Source: JAGOTP01 sp964359565 (lineage in GTDB: Bacteria; Patescibacteriota; Patescibacteriia; 2-12-FULL-60-25). From it: a stretch of DNA of 21,135 nucleotides. Under the pieces are notes generated by a model. It saw only the letters and a program-made list of their open reading frames with translations. It was not told where the DNA came from and searched no databases. Shown here piece by piece: positions 1-6,868 of this stretch; the first letter of the stretch is position 1; each line of letters starts with the position of its first letter. The position numbers and the translations under genes are program-made. The stretch is taken from NCBI GenBank assembly GCA_964359565.1, contig CAYHTN010000014.1, positions 1-21,135 on the forward strand. The letters are read 5' to 3'.

Positions 1-192
1 AAGTCCTAATAGAATTTTTAATTTTGCATCAACAATTTTCATCAGACGATTATGTACGCAAGTGGCTAAAGAGAGATGAATCATCTCAGATCAATATTCT
101 CGAATCACCTTTTCAGGATTAGCAATGAGGCCACGAATCTGTCCTTCAATCACTTTCAAGCGACGAATGAGTTTGTGATTGTCTTAGTGCAT
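1..192 (-). pseudogene. Decayed CsoR/FrmR-family metal-sensing repressor remnant
   Basis: Read on the minus strand from the ATG at 192, the frame gives the CsoR-family helix-1 signature RRLKVIEGQIRGLI, and further on HLSLATCV followed by a lysine-rich helix, resembling the C-terminal HLxxCV metal-ligand segment of CsoR. The frame is broken: codon 3 is TAA, a TGA follows the residues REY, and the middle of the protein carrying the first ligand Cys (usually YCxDxL) is missing, as if about 30 residues were deleted. Other genes here end in TGA, so TGA is not a sense codon. The remnant runs off the left window edge. A CsoR-type operator lies directly upstream (203-222). An alternative is a sequencing or assembly error, but three separate defects make decay more likely. 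Confidence 0.6.
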
Positions 193-202
193 AGGAGGCT
201 AT

Positions 203-222
203 TATACCCCCTGGGGGGTATA
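203..222. promoter_or_regulatory. CsoR-type operator palindrome
   Basis: The sequence TATACCCCCTGGGGGGTATA is a near-perfect palindrome with the C-run/G-run core flanked by TATA that is characteristic of operators for CsoR/RcnR-family Cu, Ni or sulfur sensors. It sits 11 bp upstream of the decayed CsoR-like frame. On the minus strand a TATAAT (205-200) overlaps its edge, so the site would block a promoter reading left. The operator is preserved although the repressor frame is broken. Confidence 0.7.
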
Positions 223-238
223 TGTCAAGATCCTAGAT

Positions 239-286
239 AATCTACATCTTGTGTCTCATTTATCTTTTGACCACAACATATTGTGG
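239..286 (+). promoter_or_regulatory. Tandem NrdR-box-like sites upstream of the nrdD operon
   Basis: Two 16-mers, AATCTACATCTTGTGT (239-254) and CCACAACATATTGTGG (271-286), match the published NrdR box consensus acaCwAtATaTwGTgt at 12 and 13 of 16 positions by eye, keeping the C-W-A and T-W-G-T cores. Their starts are 32 bp apart, about three helical turns, as in known NrdR tandem boxes. The second has perfect 6-bp arms CCACAA/TTGTGG. They lie about 75 bp before the small zinc-ribbon gene that precedes nrdD. No clear -35/-10 pair was identified and no nrdR gene is in the window, so the regulator is inferred. Confidence 0.55.
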
Positions 287-360
287 ATAACCAAAAAAGA
301 TGGCTTACTTTTCATCCCTTTACCGAAGTCTTTTTCGGCGCTATCTTGAGGACGCAGCCT

Positions 361-567
361 ATGCCAAATTGTGTCACCGAATATCGTTGCCAATCGTGCC
401 ATAAGCTGTTTTTCAAAGGACTCCTCGTCGAAGGCGCCATTGAAATCAAATGCAAACAGTGCCACGAAATAAATGTGATTCAAGCCAGCCAGTTCAACGA
501 ACTTCTCTGTTTGATTAAACGCTGCCCCAACCGCGTCAGCTGGGATTCACAGAAGGAATCCAAATAA
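361..567 (+). CDS. Small Com-like zinc-ribbon protein
   Basis: A 68-residue protein with two CxxC knuckles, C10-x2-C13 and C31-x2-C34, separated by a beta-rich linker with the motif EIKCKQC. This is the layout of Com-type zinc ribbons (first described in phage Mu Com, and common as small bacterial hypothetical proteins). The ATG at 361 is chosen because the family begins just before the first CxxC and a GAGG (347-350) lies 10 bp upstream; an in-frame GTG at 283 overlaps the second NrdR-like box and adds nothing family-like. It lies between the NrdR-like boxes and nrdD (78 bp gap to the nrdD ATG), so it may be co-transcribed with nrdD. Its role is unknown; nucleic-acid binding is inferred from the fold only. 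Confidence 0.6.
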   Translation: MPNCVTEYRCQSCHKLFFKGLLVEGAIEIKCKQCHEINVIQASQFNELLCLIKRCPNRVSWDSQKESK

Positions 568-586
568 CCTTCTTCGTTCAACGACT

Positions 587-624
587 ACAGAAGCTCTCGA
601 AGCTCACAGATTGTGAGTTTTTAT
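587..624 (+). promoter_or_regulatory. nrdD leader element with hairpin and T run (copy 1 of 2)
   Basis: A 38-bp segment ending 21 bp before the nrdD ATG that recurs, with only two mismatches, in the same orientation before pyrD (4668-4705). It contains GAAGCTC twice (590-596 and 599-605), then a 6-bp hairpin CTCACA-GAT-TGTGAG (603-617) followed by TTTTT (618-622). The following pyrimidine-rich tract TGTCTATTTTTTCT is also shared with pyrD. It could be a small intrinsic terminator or attenuator, an RNA-protein binding site, or a duplicated promoter/leader. No purine-rich Shine-Dalgarno sequence follows it. Confidence 0.6.
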
Positions 625-645
625 GTTGTCTATTTTTTCTTCTCT

Positions 646-2778
646 ATGACCACATCCACGATGACTCTCCCCGCTGTTTTGAAGCGTAATGGCCAAAAGG
701 CACCTTTCGATAAGGAGCGTATTTATAACGCGATCCGGTTGGCGGCAGAAACGACAGAAGAACTGGGACTTCCAGAAGTCCGTCGCCTGACAGAAACTAT
801 TCTTCTTTTCATCACAAAACAAGCCAAAACACATCCAGAATTTTCGGTCGAGGAAATCCAAGATATCGTTGAGTTTACGCTCATGACGTCTGGGTACTTC
901 AAAACAGCCAAAAGCTATATCGTCTACCGCGAAAAACGTATGCAGGCACGAGAAACGACGAAGGTCGTCGTCGACGTGGATAAAACGATCAGTGAGTATC
1001 TGAGTCAATCTGACTGGCGTGTCAACGAAAACGCCAATCAGGGCTATTCTCTCGGCGGCATGATTTTGAATACCTCCGGCAAGATTACGGCGAACTACTG
1101 GTTGAATTATGTGTATCCAAAGGAAGTGCGGGAGGCGCATACAGAGGGAGATTTCCACCTCCATGACCTCGGCATGTTTTCCGGATATTGTGCAGGCTGG
1201 AGTTTGCGACAATTGTTAGAGGAAGGCTTTAATGGCGTTGCGGGCAAAGTCGAGTCTGATCCTCCCAAGCATTTCGAAACCGCCCTTGGGCAGATGGTAA
1301 ACTTCCTTGGAACACTTCAAAATGAATGGGCGGGCGCGCAAGCCTTCTCCTCGTTCGACACCATGCTTGCCCCTTATGTTAAACGTGACAAACTCTCTTA
1401 TGAACAGATTTATCAAGGGGTTCAGCAATTTATTTTCAATTTGAATGTTCCTTCCCGTTGGGGGATGCAAACGCCCTTTACCAACATTACCCTTGATTGG
1501 ATCGCTCCCGACGACTTAAAAGAAAAACATCCGGTTATTGCTGGGGAAGAAGAATCATTTACGTATGCTGACTGCCAACCAGAAATGGATCTGATCAATA
1601 AAGCTTTTATCGAGATCATGACGAAAGGCGACCGCAAGGGACGCGTTTTCACCTTCCCGATTCCAACCTACAACATTACGAAAGATTTCAAGTGGGATAC
1701 CGAAAATGCGAAACTGTTGTTTGAGATGACGTCAAAATACGGTATTCCGTATTTCCAGAATTTTGTGAACTCATCTTTAAATCCAAGTGATGTTCGTAGC
1801 ATGTGCTGCCGATTACAACTCGATTTGCGTGTGCTGCGCGCTCGCGGGGGAGGCTTATTTGGCTCGGCTGAAATGACAGGGAGCGTTGGAGTCGTTACAA
1901 TCAACCTCCCGCGCGTCGCCTACCTCGCCAAAACAAAAGAAAACTTCTTCGAACGGCTTGGCCGCCTCATGGATACGGCCAAAACCTCGCTTGAGATTAA
2001 ACGAAAGGTGGTCCAAGACAATATCGATCGAGGCCTTCTCCCTTATACAAAACGCTACCTTCCCTCTTTACGAAACCATTTTTCGACGATCGGATTGAAT
2101 GGCATGAACGAAGCCTGTCTGAATCTACTTGGCGTTAACCTCGGTTCTGAAGAAGGAAAAACATTCACCCACGAAATCCTCGACTTCATGCGCGACCGTC
2201 TGATTGCTTACCAAGATGAGACCGGGACCCTCTACAATCTCGAAGCAACTCCCGCCGAAGGCGTAACGTACCGCTTCGCGAAAGAAGATCAGGCGCGCTA
2301 TCCCGGCATCATTCAAGCAGGCACGGCAGATGCGCCGTATTACACCAACTCGACGCATCTTCCCGTCGGATATACAGACGACCCTCTCTCCGCTCTCGAT
2401 CATCAGGATGCTCTACAAACCAAATACACAGGCGGAACCGTGCTCCATCTCTTTTTAGGGGAACGCGTGCGTGATTGGAAAACCTGTGCAGCATTTGTGA
2501 AGAAAGTGGCAGAATCTTATCATCTGCCCTATTTTACGATTACCCCAACCTTCAGCATCTGTCCGAAGCATGGCTATCTCACCGGGGAGATGCAGATCTG
2601 TCCAACATGCGAATCGACGTGTGAAATCTGGTCAAGAATCGTGGGCTACTTCCGTCCGGTGGATCAATGGAACAAAGGTAAGAAGAGCGAATACAAAGAA
2701 CGGAAAGAGTATGTCACAGAAACACAAGCAATCACTCACGCCCACAAAGAAGGAGAATTGGCTCACCAGTCTGTATGA
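646..2778 (+). CDS. nrdD: Anaerobic ribonucleoside-triphosphate reductase, large subunit
   Basis: Class III glycyl-radical reductase that makes deoxyribonucleotides from NTPs without oxygen; 710 residues. An ATP-cone domain (about residues 8-100, starting LPAVLKRNGQ) gives allosteric control. The catalytic barrel carries MCCRLQLDL with C387/C388 at the thiyl-radical site, and GGGLFG. The C-terminus has a four-Cys zinc site (C639, C652, C655, C659) followed by the glycyl-radical loop SRIVGYF with G667 and the usual RPVDQWNKGK tail. The ATG at 646 is preferred over GTG 613, which falls inside the conserved leader hairpin; in pyrD the same leader also ends just before the ATG. ATG 661 is another option. 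The stop overlaps the nrdG start (ATGA), so reductase and activase are translationally coupled. Confidence 0.96.
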   Translation: MTTSTMTLPAVLKRNGQKAPFDKERIYNAIRLAAETTEELGLPEVRRLTETILLFITKQAKTHPEFSVEEIQDIVEFTLMTSGYFKTAKSYIVYREKRMQARETTKVVVDVDKTISEYLSQSDWRVNENANQGYSLGGMILNTSGKITANYWLNYVYPKEVREAHTEGDFHLHDLGMFSGYCAGWSLRQLLEEGFNGVAGKVESDPPKHFETALGQMVNFLGTLQNEWAGAQAFSSFDTMLAPYVKRDKLSYEQIYQGVQQFIFNLNVPSRWGMQTPFTNITLDWIAPDDLKEKHPVIAGEEESFTYADCQPEMDLINKAFIEIMTKGDRKGRVFTFPIPTYNITKDFKWDTENAKLLFEMTSKYGIPYFQNFVNSSLNPSDVRSMCCRLQLDLRVLRARGGGLFGSAEMTGSVGVVTINLPRVAYLAKTKENFFERLGRLMDTAKTSLEIKRKVVQDNIDRGLLPYTKRYLPSLRNHFSTIGLNGMNEACLNLLGVNLGSEEGKTFTHEILDFMRDRLIAYQDETGTLYNLEATPAEGVTYRFAKEDQARYPGIIQAGTADAPYYTNSTHLPVGYTDDPLSALDHQDALQTKYTGGTVLHLFLGERVRDWKTCAAFVKKVAESYHLPYFTITPTFSICPKHGYLTGEMQICPTCESTCEIWSRIVGYFRPVDQWNKGKKSEYKERKEYVTETQAITHAHKEGELAHQSV

Positions 2779-3476
2779 TCATTTCCGGTTTTCAACCACT
2801 TAGCTTGCTCGATTATCCAGGCGTGATCTCCTCCATCATTTTTACTCAAGGCTGTCCGTTTCGTTGCCTGTACTGTCACAATCCAGAACTCATCCCGGTC
2901 CAAATAACGAACCCAGGCAACACACTCAAAGAAGAAAATATTCTCGAGCAATTATACCGACGGAAGCATATTGTCGAGGGTATCTGTATTACCGGAGGCG
3001 AGCCTACGGTGCATGCCGATCTTCCGAACTTTATAAAAAAGATAAAAAGGCTTGGTCTGCTCGTAAAACTCGATACGAACGGACTAAGTCCGCGCGTGAT
3101 CGAAAGACTTATCAGAGAACGGTTAGTGGATTTCTTTGCCATGGATCTCAAACATACCTGGGGCCGTTACTCAGAAGTCATTGGGATCGAACAAAAAAGC
3201 GTGATCGACAACTGCCGGGAAACGTTTGATCTCATCCAAAATTCCTCTATTCCTCATGAGTTTCGCACGACCGCCTACTCAGGTCTTCATACAAAAGAAG
3301 ATCTGGAAAAAATCGCTTCACAACTACACGAGGGGGAGCGCTATGCCTTACAAGACATTCGGTATGAAAAGACATTGAACCCCACCTTGGCACGGACAAA
3401 ACCACTTGACCTTGAGTCCGTCGCTACTGACATACGAATGAAGAACCCCCTACTGCAGGTAGAAGTCAGATCTTGA
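2775..3476 (+). CDS. nrdG: Anaerobic ribonucleotide reductase activating protein (radical SAM)
   Basis: A 233-residue radical-SAM enzyme that cleaves S-adenosylmethionine to place the glycyl radical on NrdD. The [4Fe-4S] motif GCPFRCLYCHN gives C27, C31 and C34. The motif ITGGEP (SAM binding) and the segments KLDTNG and FFAMDLKHTW are typical of the longer NrdG2-type activases (TIGR02495), not the short E. coli-type NrdG. It overlaps the end of nrdD by 4 bp, confirming the pairing. It is followed by about 50 bp with no obvious terminator and then by the convergent pyrD. A pyruvate-formate-lyase activase is the nearest alternative family, excluded by context. Confidence 0.93.
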   Translation: MIISGFQPLSLLDYPGVISSIIFTQGCPFRCLYCHNPELIPVQITNPGNTLKEENILEQLYRRKHIVEGICITGGEPTVHADLPNFIKKIKRLGLLVKLDTNGLSPRVIERLIRERLVDFFAMDLKHTWGRYSEVIGIEQKSVIDNCRETFDLIQNSSIPHEFRTTAYSGLHTKEDLEKIASQLHEGERYALQDIRYEKTLNPTLARTKPLDLESVATDIRMKNPLLQVEVRS

Positions 3477-3526
3477 ATTCGCGAAATCCACATATAAACT
3501 TCTCAAAGAGAGGAAGAGAGATGAGC

Positions 3527-4654
3527 TCAGTCGTACGCATGACCGATATTCCCTGTTCCCACGGCTTGTTGAATATGTTCAAATCCGTCCTGCTTTAAAA
3601 GACGCACGAGGCCCCGATTGATTTCACCTATCAACTGGGGACCTTCGTAAATCATGCCCGTAATCAACTGAACAAGGGAGGCTCCACGCTTGATTTTCTC
3701 GTACGCATCTTCTGCTGTAAAAATTCCCCCAACACCAATAATGCTATATCTTCTTCCTACCATTTGATAGAGATGAGAAACAAGAACATTAGAAGATCCT
3801 ACCAGGGGCTTGCCGCTAATCCCTCCCTTCCCCACTTGTTCCAGCTCATTTTTGTGAATCCTTGGATTGGTACGATCCTTCGTTAAATTTGTCAGAATGA
3901 ATCCATGAACCCGATGGCGATCGGCGGTTGTAACGAGCACATCTAAATCTCCCGTCGTCAGATCCGCCGCTAATTTTAAGAAGATGGGTTTACGTGTTGG
4001 GACAGAATCAAGAGCCGTCAATAATGCATCCAGTCGTTCCGGATCAGAGAACGGCTCTCCCCCAAACGCGTTCGGACAACTGATATTTATCGTAAAATAA
4101 TCGCCTATATCCACAAACTCTTGAAACGCCTTTTTGTAATCGGCGATACCCGTTTCCAGCGAAACCGTGCCCGGGCTATTCGTCTTCGCGATACTTGTCC
4201 CGATAGGGATCGGAAACGACTGTTCACGAAGACGCGAGGCGATCTTCTGACATCCATCATTTTTTAATCCGTAATACACGACCAATCCTTTGCTTTCTGG
4301 CAGGCGCCAAAGACGGGGCTTTGGGTTCCCTTCGCATGGCTCTCCGGTGATTGAACCGACTTCTTCGAATCCAAAGCCCATGGCTGATATCGCTTGTATC
4401 AACCGTGCATTTTTATCAAAACCCGCTGATAATCCAACCGGATTAGGAAAACGGATCCCCCCCACGGTCGATTTCAGAGACGGATGTTCGTAAGCAAAAA
4501 GAGCACACAACAGAGGTCTCCCAATCAAGCGACTCTCTCCTAGCACCTCACCAATGGCACACATCCGATCATGAACATCTTCCGGATCTCGACGAAAAAA
4601 GAATGGCTTGGCAAAACCCTGGTAGAGCGAGCGTTGAAGAGAGGTGGCGAACAT
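3527..4654 (-). CDS. pyrD: Dihydroorotate dehydrogenase, class 2-like
   Basis: Flavoenzyme that oxidises dihydroorotate to orotate, step four of pyrimidine synthesis; 375 residues. Class 2 features: an N-terminal extension of about 60 residues (residues 1-60, containing DPEDVHDR) that in quinone-dependent enzymes forms the membrane-facing helical domain, then NPVGLSAGFDKNA (71-83), NPKPRLWRLPE, and the FMN phosphate segments IGVGGI and TGMIYEGP. The catalytic-base motif reads NISCPN with Cys193, whereas class 2 enzymes usually have Ser there (NxSSPN) and class 1 enzymes Cys, so the electron acceptor is not certain. The start ATG directly follows the leader shared with nrdD. It is convergent with nrdG. 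Confidence 0.94.
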   Translation of the reverse strand: MFATSLQRSLYQGFAKPFFFRRDPEDVHDRMCAIGEVLGESRLIGRPLLCALFAYEHPSLKSTVGGIRFPNPVGLSAGFDKNARLIQAISAMGFGFEEVGSITGEPCEGNPKPRLWRLPESKGLVVYYGLKNDGCQKIASRLREQSFPIPIGTSIAKTNSPGTVSLETGIADYKKAFQEFVDIGDYFTINISCPNAFGGEPFSDPERLDALLTALDSVPTRKPIFLKLAADLTTGDLDVLVTTADRHRVHGFILTNLTKDRTNPRIHKNELEQVGKGGISGKPLVGSSNVLVSHLYQMVGRRYSIIGVGGIFTAEDAYEKIKRGASLVQLITGMIYEGPQLIGEINRGLVRLLKQDGFEHIQQAVGTGNIGHAYD

Positions 4655-4667
4655 AGAAAAAAAGACA

Positions 4668-4705
4668 ATAAAAACTCACGTTCTGTGAGCTTCGAGAGCT
4701 TCTGT
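4668..4705 (-). promoter_or_regulatory. pyrD leader element with hairpin and T run (copy 2 of 2)
   Basis: Read on the minus strand, this 38-bp element is identical to the nrdD leader at 36 positions. The two differences fall in the hairpin loop region: here the hairpin is CTCAC-AGAAC-GTGAG (4689-4675) followed by TTTTT (4674-4670). The adjoining T/C tract TGTCTTTTTTTCT runs straight into the pyrD ATG at 4654. A weak TATAGA on the minus strand (about 4713-4708) lies just upstream. The same element in the same orientation before two nucleotide-synthesis genes argues for a shared regulatory role. Confidence 0.6.
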
Positions 4706-4720
4706 GTGTCTATAAGAGCT

Positions 4721-4740
4721 ACATTTCTTGCCCGAAATGT
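4721..4740. repeat. 7-bp inverted repeat upstream of pyrD
   Basis: ACATTTC (4721-4727) and GAAATGT (4734-4740) are perfect complements around a 6-bp spacer, about 67 bp upstream of the pyrD start and just before a weak promoter-like TATAGA. It could be an operator for a dimeric regulator. The remaining 4741-4944 between here and the NUDIX gene holds no convincing coding sequence, tRNA or terminator. Confidence 0.4.
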
Positions 4741-4944
4741 GGAGAAATAACTACTTTGGTGTAGCAGATTCTGTTGATTTCTTCAAATTCTCAGAATAAT
4801 TCCGCTGCGCTTGCAGAGGTCTCTCCTCGAGAACGTGAGAACTGTTTTTTGCATAGCCGAATGACGCTACGATCTATATTCCAGACCTTCAAGAGCGGGA
4901 AATAGCGACGGCTACGTCATAATCGCACGCACGATCATTATCTC

Positions 4945-5487
4945 TCAAAATGTTCCGCAGCGCTCTTTGATCCATTCACGAATCATTACTTCTTGATGAG
5001 GCTTCATCGGATTACACCATAGCTCTGGATGCGCTTTTTCTTCCTCATGGTATTCATCAAGCGTCATCCAACGAACTGCCACAATCTCTCCATCGTCGAA
5101 ATGAAGATCGCTCGCACTCCCATCAAACGGATAAATGTACCGATTTGCTCGTTTTGTTTCCTCAACGAGGAACAATTTGTCTGGATCAGGAATGATGCCA
5201 GCTTCTTCCTCCAACTCTCGGATGGCCGTTTCACGCCCAGTAGAACCGACCGGAACTTTACCACCAAACATCGTTTGCCATTTCCCGGGACTCCCTTTTA
5301 AGTGCTCTGATCGTTTGGAGAAACAAATTTGACCTAATCCGTTGATAAGCCAGATCGTGCCAACGGCATGGTACGGCTCATACTCTGGATGATCCCACAT
5401 CCATTGCCGCGTACGCGGTTCGATCTCATTCTCGTCTTTATCAAACTGAAGCAGTAGCTCTTCTGGAGGTTCAGGGTTTTTGCTCAT
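4945..5487 (-). CDS. NUDIX hydrolase
   Basis: A 180-residue protein with a NUDIX fold, the family that hydrolyses nucleoside diphosphates linked to another moiety (damaged dNTPs, sugar nucleotides and others). The NUDIX box is GGKVPVGSTGRETAIRELEE (75-94) followed by EAGI. The catalytic REUxEE part is intact, but the first Glu of the consensus (G-x5-E) is replaced by Ser82, which may change metal binding or specificity. The substrate cannot be told. The start at ATG 5487 (MSKNPEPPEE) is chosen because the upstream 48 codons are not family-like and would run into the promoter of the divergent regulator. There is no Shine-Dalgarno sequence; a tandem 17-bp repeat lies directly before the ATG. 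Confidence 0.85.
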   Translation of the reverse strand: MSKNPEPPEELLLQFDKDENEIEPRTRQWMWDHPEYEPYHAVGTIWLINGLGQICFSKRSEHLKGSPGKWQTMFGGKVPVGSTGRETAIRELEEEAGIIPDPDKLFLVEETKRANRYIYPFDGSASDLHFDDGEIVAVRWMTLDEYHEEEKAHPELWCNPMKPHQEVMIREWIKERCGTF

Positions 5488-5489
5488 AT

Positions 5490-5523
5490 AGAGGCAATAG
5501 AAGATTAGAGGCACTAGAAGATT
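5490..5523. repeat. Tandem 17-bp direct repeat before the NUDIX start
   Basis: AGAGGCAATAGAAGATT (5490-5506) is followed without a gap by AGAGGCACTAGAAGATT (5507-5523), 16 of 17 identical. It begins 3 bp from the NUDIX gene start (minus strand), so it covers the probable core promoter or 5' leader. It may be a regulator binding site or simply a small duplication. Confidence 0.6.
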
Positions 5524-5624
5524 CCGGCAAGATTTACCACTTTTTGATACGGAGAAGGAAGGGGGAGCGAAACACGTAAGTCCTATCAATATCCTACCGT
5601 TTCTACTAAATCTCCCCCCATCTA

Positions 5625-5653
5625 TTGACATAGTACATAGTTATGTATATACT
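5625..5653 (+). promoter_or_regulatory. Consensus promoter with embedded palindromic operator
   Basis: TTGACA (5625-5630), a 17-bp spacer and TATACT (5648-5653) form a near-perfect housekeeping promoter. A second TATACT (5655-5660) directly precedes the ATG at 5661, and the expected transcription start is within a base or two of that ATG, implying a leaderless mRNA. The spacer holds a perfect palindrome TACATA-GT-TATGTA (5634-5647), well placed for repression by the encoded DNA-binding protein. Confidence 0.7.
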
Positions 5654-5660
5654 ATATACT

Positions 5661-6638
5661 ATGCGTACAGACACTCGGGAGCGAATTCTAGATTTTGTCA
5701 GAAAGCAAAAACATGTAACAGCGAAATTGATTATCGAACAGGTGGAATTGTCTCCACCGGCGGTTTTTCGACAGCTATCTAAACTGGTCCGTGAAGGCCT
5801 TCTACAGAAACAAGGGACCCCTCCAAAGGTCTTCTATAGCCTCGTCCAAACGATTCCGACACAAATCGATTATCTATTTGATCCCGAGATTGAACAAGTC
5901 ATCAATGAGCGTTTTTTGAAGGTTCCTCCGGATGGCATGTTACAGACAGGTACTCACGCATTTATCGGCTGGTGTTCGGCTCGAAAACTTGACCCAGTGA
6001 AGACGTCCTTTGAATACGTCGCCAGCCTTAAGAAGTTTGATACCTACAACAAAGAAGGACTGATTGATGGTCTTTATAAAATCTCACATTCCCTGCCCTC
6101 TATTGCACTCGATCAGGTGTACTACCTTGATTTCTACAGCGTTGAACGGTTTGGAAAAACAAAACTCGGCGAACTTGTTCTGTACGCAAAGCAAAGTCAA
6201 AATCTCGCTCTGATAAAACGTATCGTGAAAGATATTGAGGATCGCTTCACCGATACGCTCAAACGGTTTCACATTGACGCCGTGGGATTCATACCGCCAA
6301 CAGTAAAAAGAGAGGTTCAGCTTATACGAGAACTTGAACGCCTCCTCCATCTTCCCCTGCCAACGTTGAAGATCACAAAGATTCGCACGCCCATCATGGT
6401 GCCACAAAAAACCCTTTCAAAACTGAATGAACGTCTCGAAAATGCCCGTAAATCCTTCGTTGTAGAAGAACGAAACACCTATCACAACATTCTCCTCATT
6501 GACGATGCGATCGGCTCTGGAGCCACCATGAATGAAATTGCCGAGCAAATTCGTTCAAAAAACCTCTGTACCGGAAAAATCATCGGACTTGCACTCACAG
6601 GAAGTTTCAGCGGCTTTGAGATCATCCAAGAAGTGTGA
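5661..6638 (+). CDS. Winged-helix / phosphoribosyltransferase-domain regulator
   Basis: A 325-residue fusion. Residues 1-65 look like a winged helix-turn-helix (RERILDFVRKQKHVTAKLII..., then LSPPAVFRQLSKLVREGLL and a short wing). The C-terminal part resembles the ComF-type phosphoribosyltransferase fold: IPPTVKREVQLIREL, PQKTLSKLNER, and the PRPP-binding loop ILLIDDAIGSGATMNE at about 277-292. The plan recalls Bacillus PurR, where a winged helix is joined to a PRTase-fold domain that senses PRPP, but the sequence is ComF-like, so this is an analogy and not an assignment. A PRPP- or nucleotide-responsive repressor is inferred. ATG 5661 is preferred over ATG 5643, which lies within the promoter spacer. 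It is divergent from the NUDIX gene. Confidence 0.75.
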   Translation: MRTDTRERILDFVRKQKHVTAKLIIEQVELSPPAVFRQLSKLVREGLLQKQGTPPKVFYSLVQTIPTQIDYLFDPEIEQVINERFLKVPPDGMLQTGTHAFIGWCSARKLDPVKTSFEYVASLKKFDTYNKEGLIDGLYKISHSLPSIALDQVYYLDFYSVERFGKTKLGELVLYAKQSQNLALIKRIVKDIEDRFTDTLKRFHIDAVGFIPPTVKREVQLIRELERLLHLPLPTLKITKIRTPIMVPQKTLSKLNERLENARKSFVVEERNTYHNILLIDDAIGSGATMNEIAEQIRSKNLCTGKIIGLALTGSFSGFEIIQEV

Positions 6639-6672
6639 TGGTTATGAACGATTCATCTAGCGATAGATCTAG

Positions 6673-6708
6673 AACAAAAATCGAACCGTTTCCAGTTCGA
6701 TTTTTGTT
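6673..6708. terminator. Bidirectional intrinsic terminator
   Basis: AACAAAAATCGAAC (6673-6686) and GTTCGATTTTTGTT (6695-6708) are perfect 14-bp complements with an 8-base loop. The A-rich left arm and T-rich right arm suit termination in both directions, after the regulator gene (plus) and after tyrS (minus). Confidence 0.75.
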
Positions 6709-6868
6709 GGGGTCACATCGTCGAGGTTGTTCGCACCGCTATAGCGAATATGCCACCGTGCTCTTTTATTCCAGACTATCGAGCCAGCTAAAAAAGAAAG
6801 GTGAGTTATTGTATTGTCGTAGATGAGGATTTTCCTTACGCGTCCTCTCAAACGTAGCCACTCGCTGC

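Noticed and set aside
1..192. Recoding of TGA as glycine to rescue the CsoR-like frame
   Set aside because: nrdD, nrdG, pyrD and others end at TGA at their expected family length, and the frame also has a TAA and a central deletion.
613..645. GTG 613 as the nrdD start
   Set aside because: It lies within the hairpin of the leader shared with pyrD; the added residues are encoded by the conserved non-coding T/C tract.
4741..4944. Search for a small RNA or tRNA gene in the pyrD-NUDIX gap
   Set aside because: Only weak, interrupted complementarity was seen (for example around 4918-4940) with no T run and no cloverleaf.
5488..5631. N-terminal extension of the NUDIX protein by 48 residues
   Set aside because: It would translate the tandem repeat and reach the divergent promoter, and has no family similarity.
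6669..6851. Minus-strand 60-residue frame ending ...TPTKIELETVRFLF between tyrS and the regulator
   Set aside because: It overlaps the terminator stem and resembles the antisense-of-tRNA type of spurious ORF; I looked for a tRNA on both strands here and could not fold one. Treated as non-coding.
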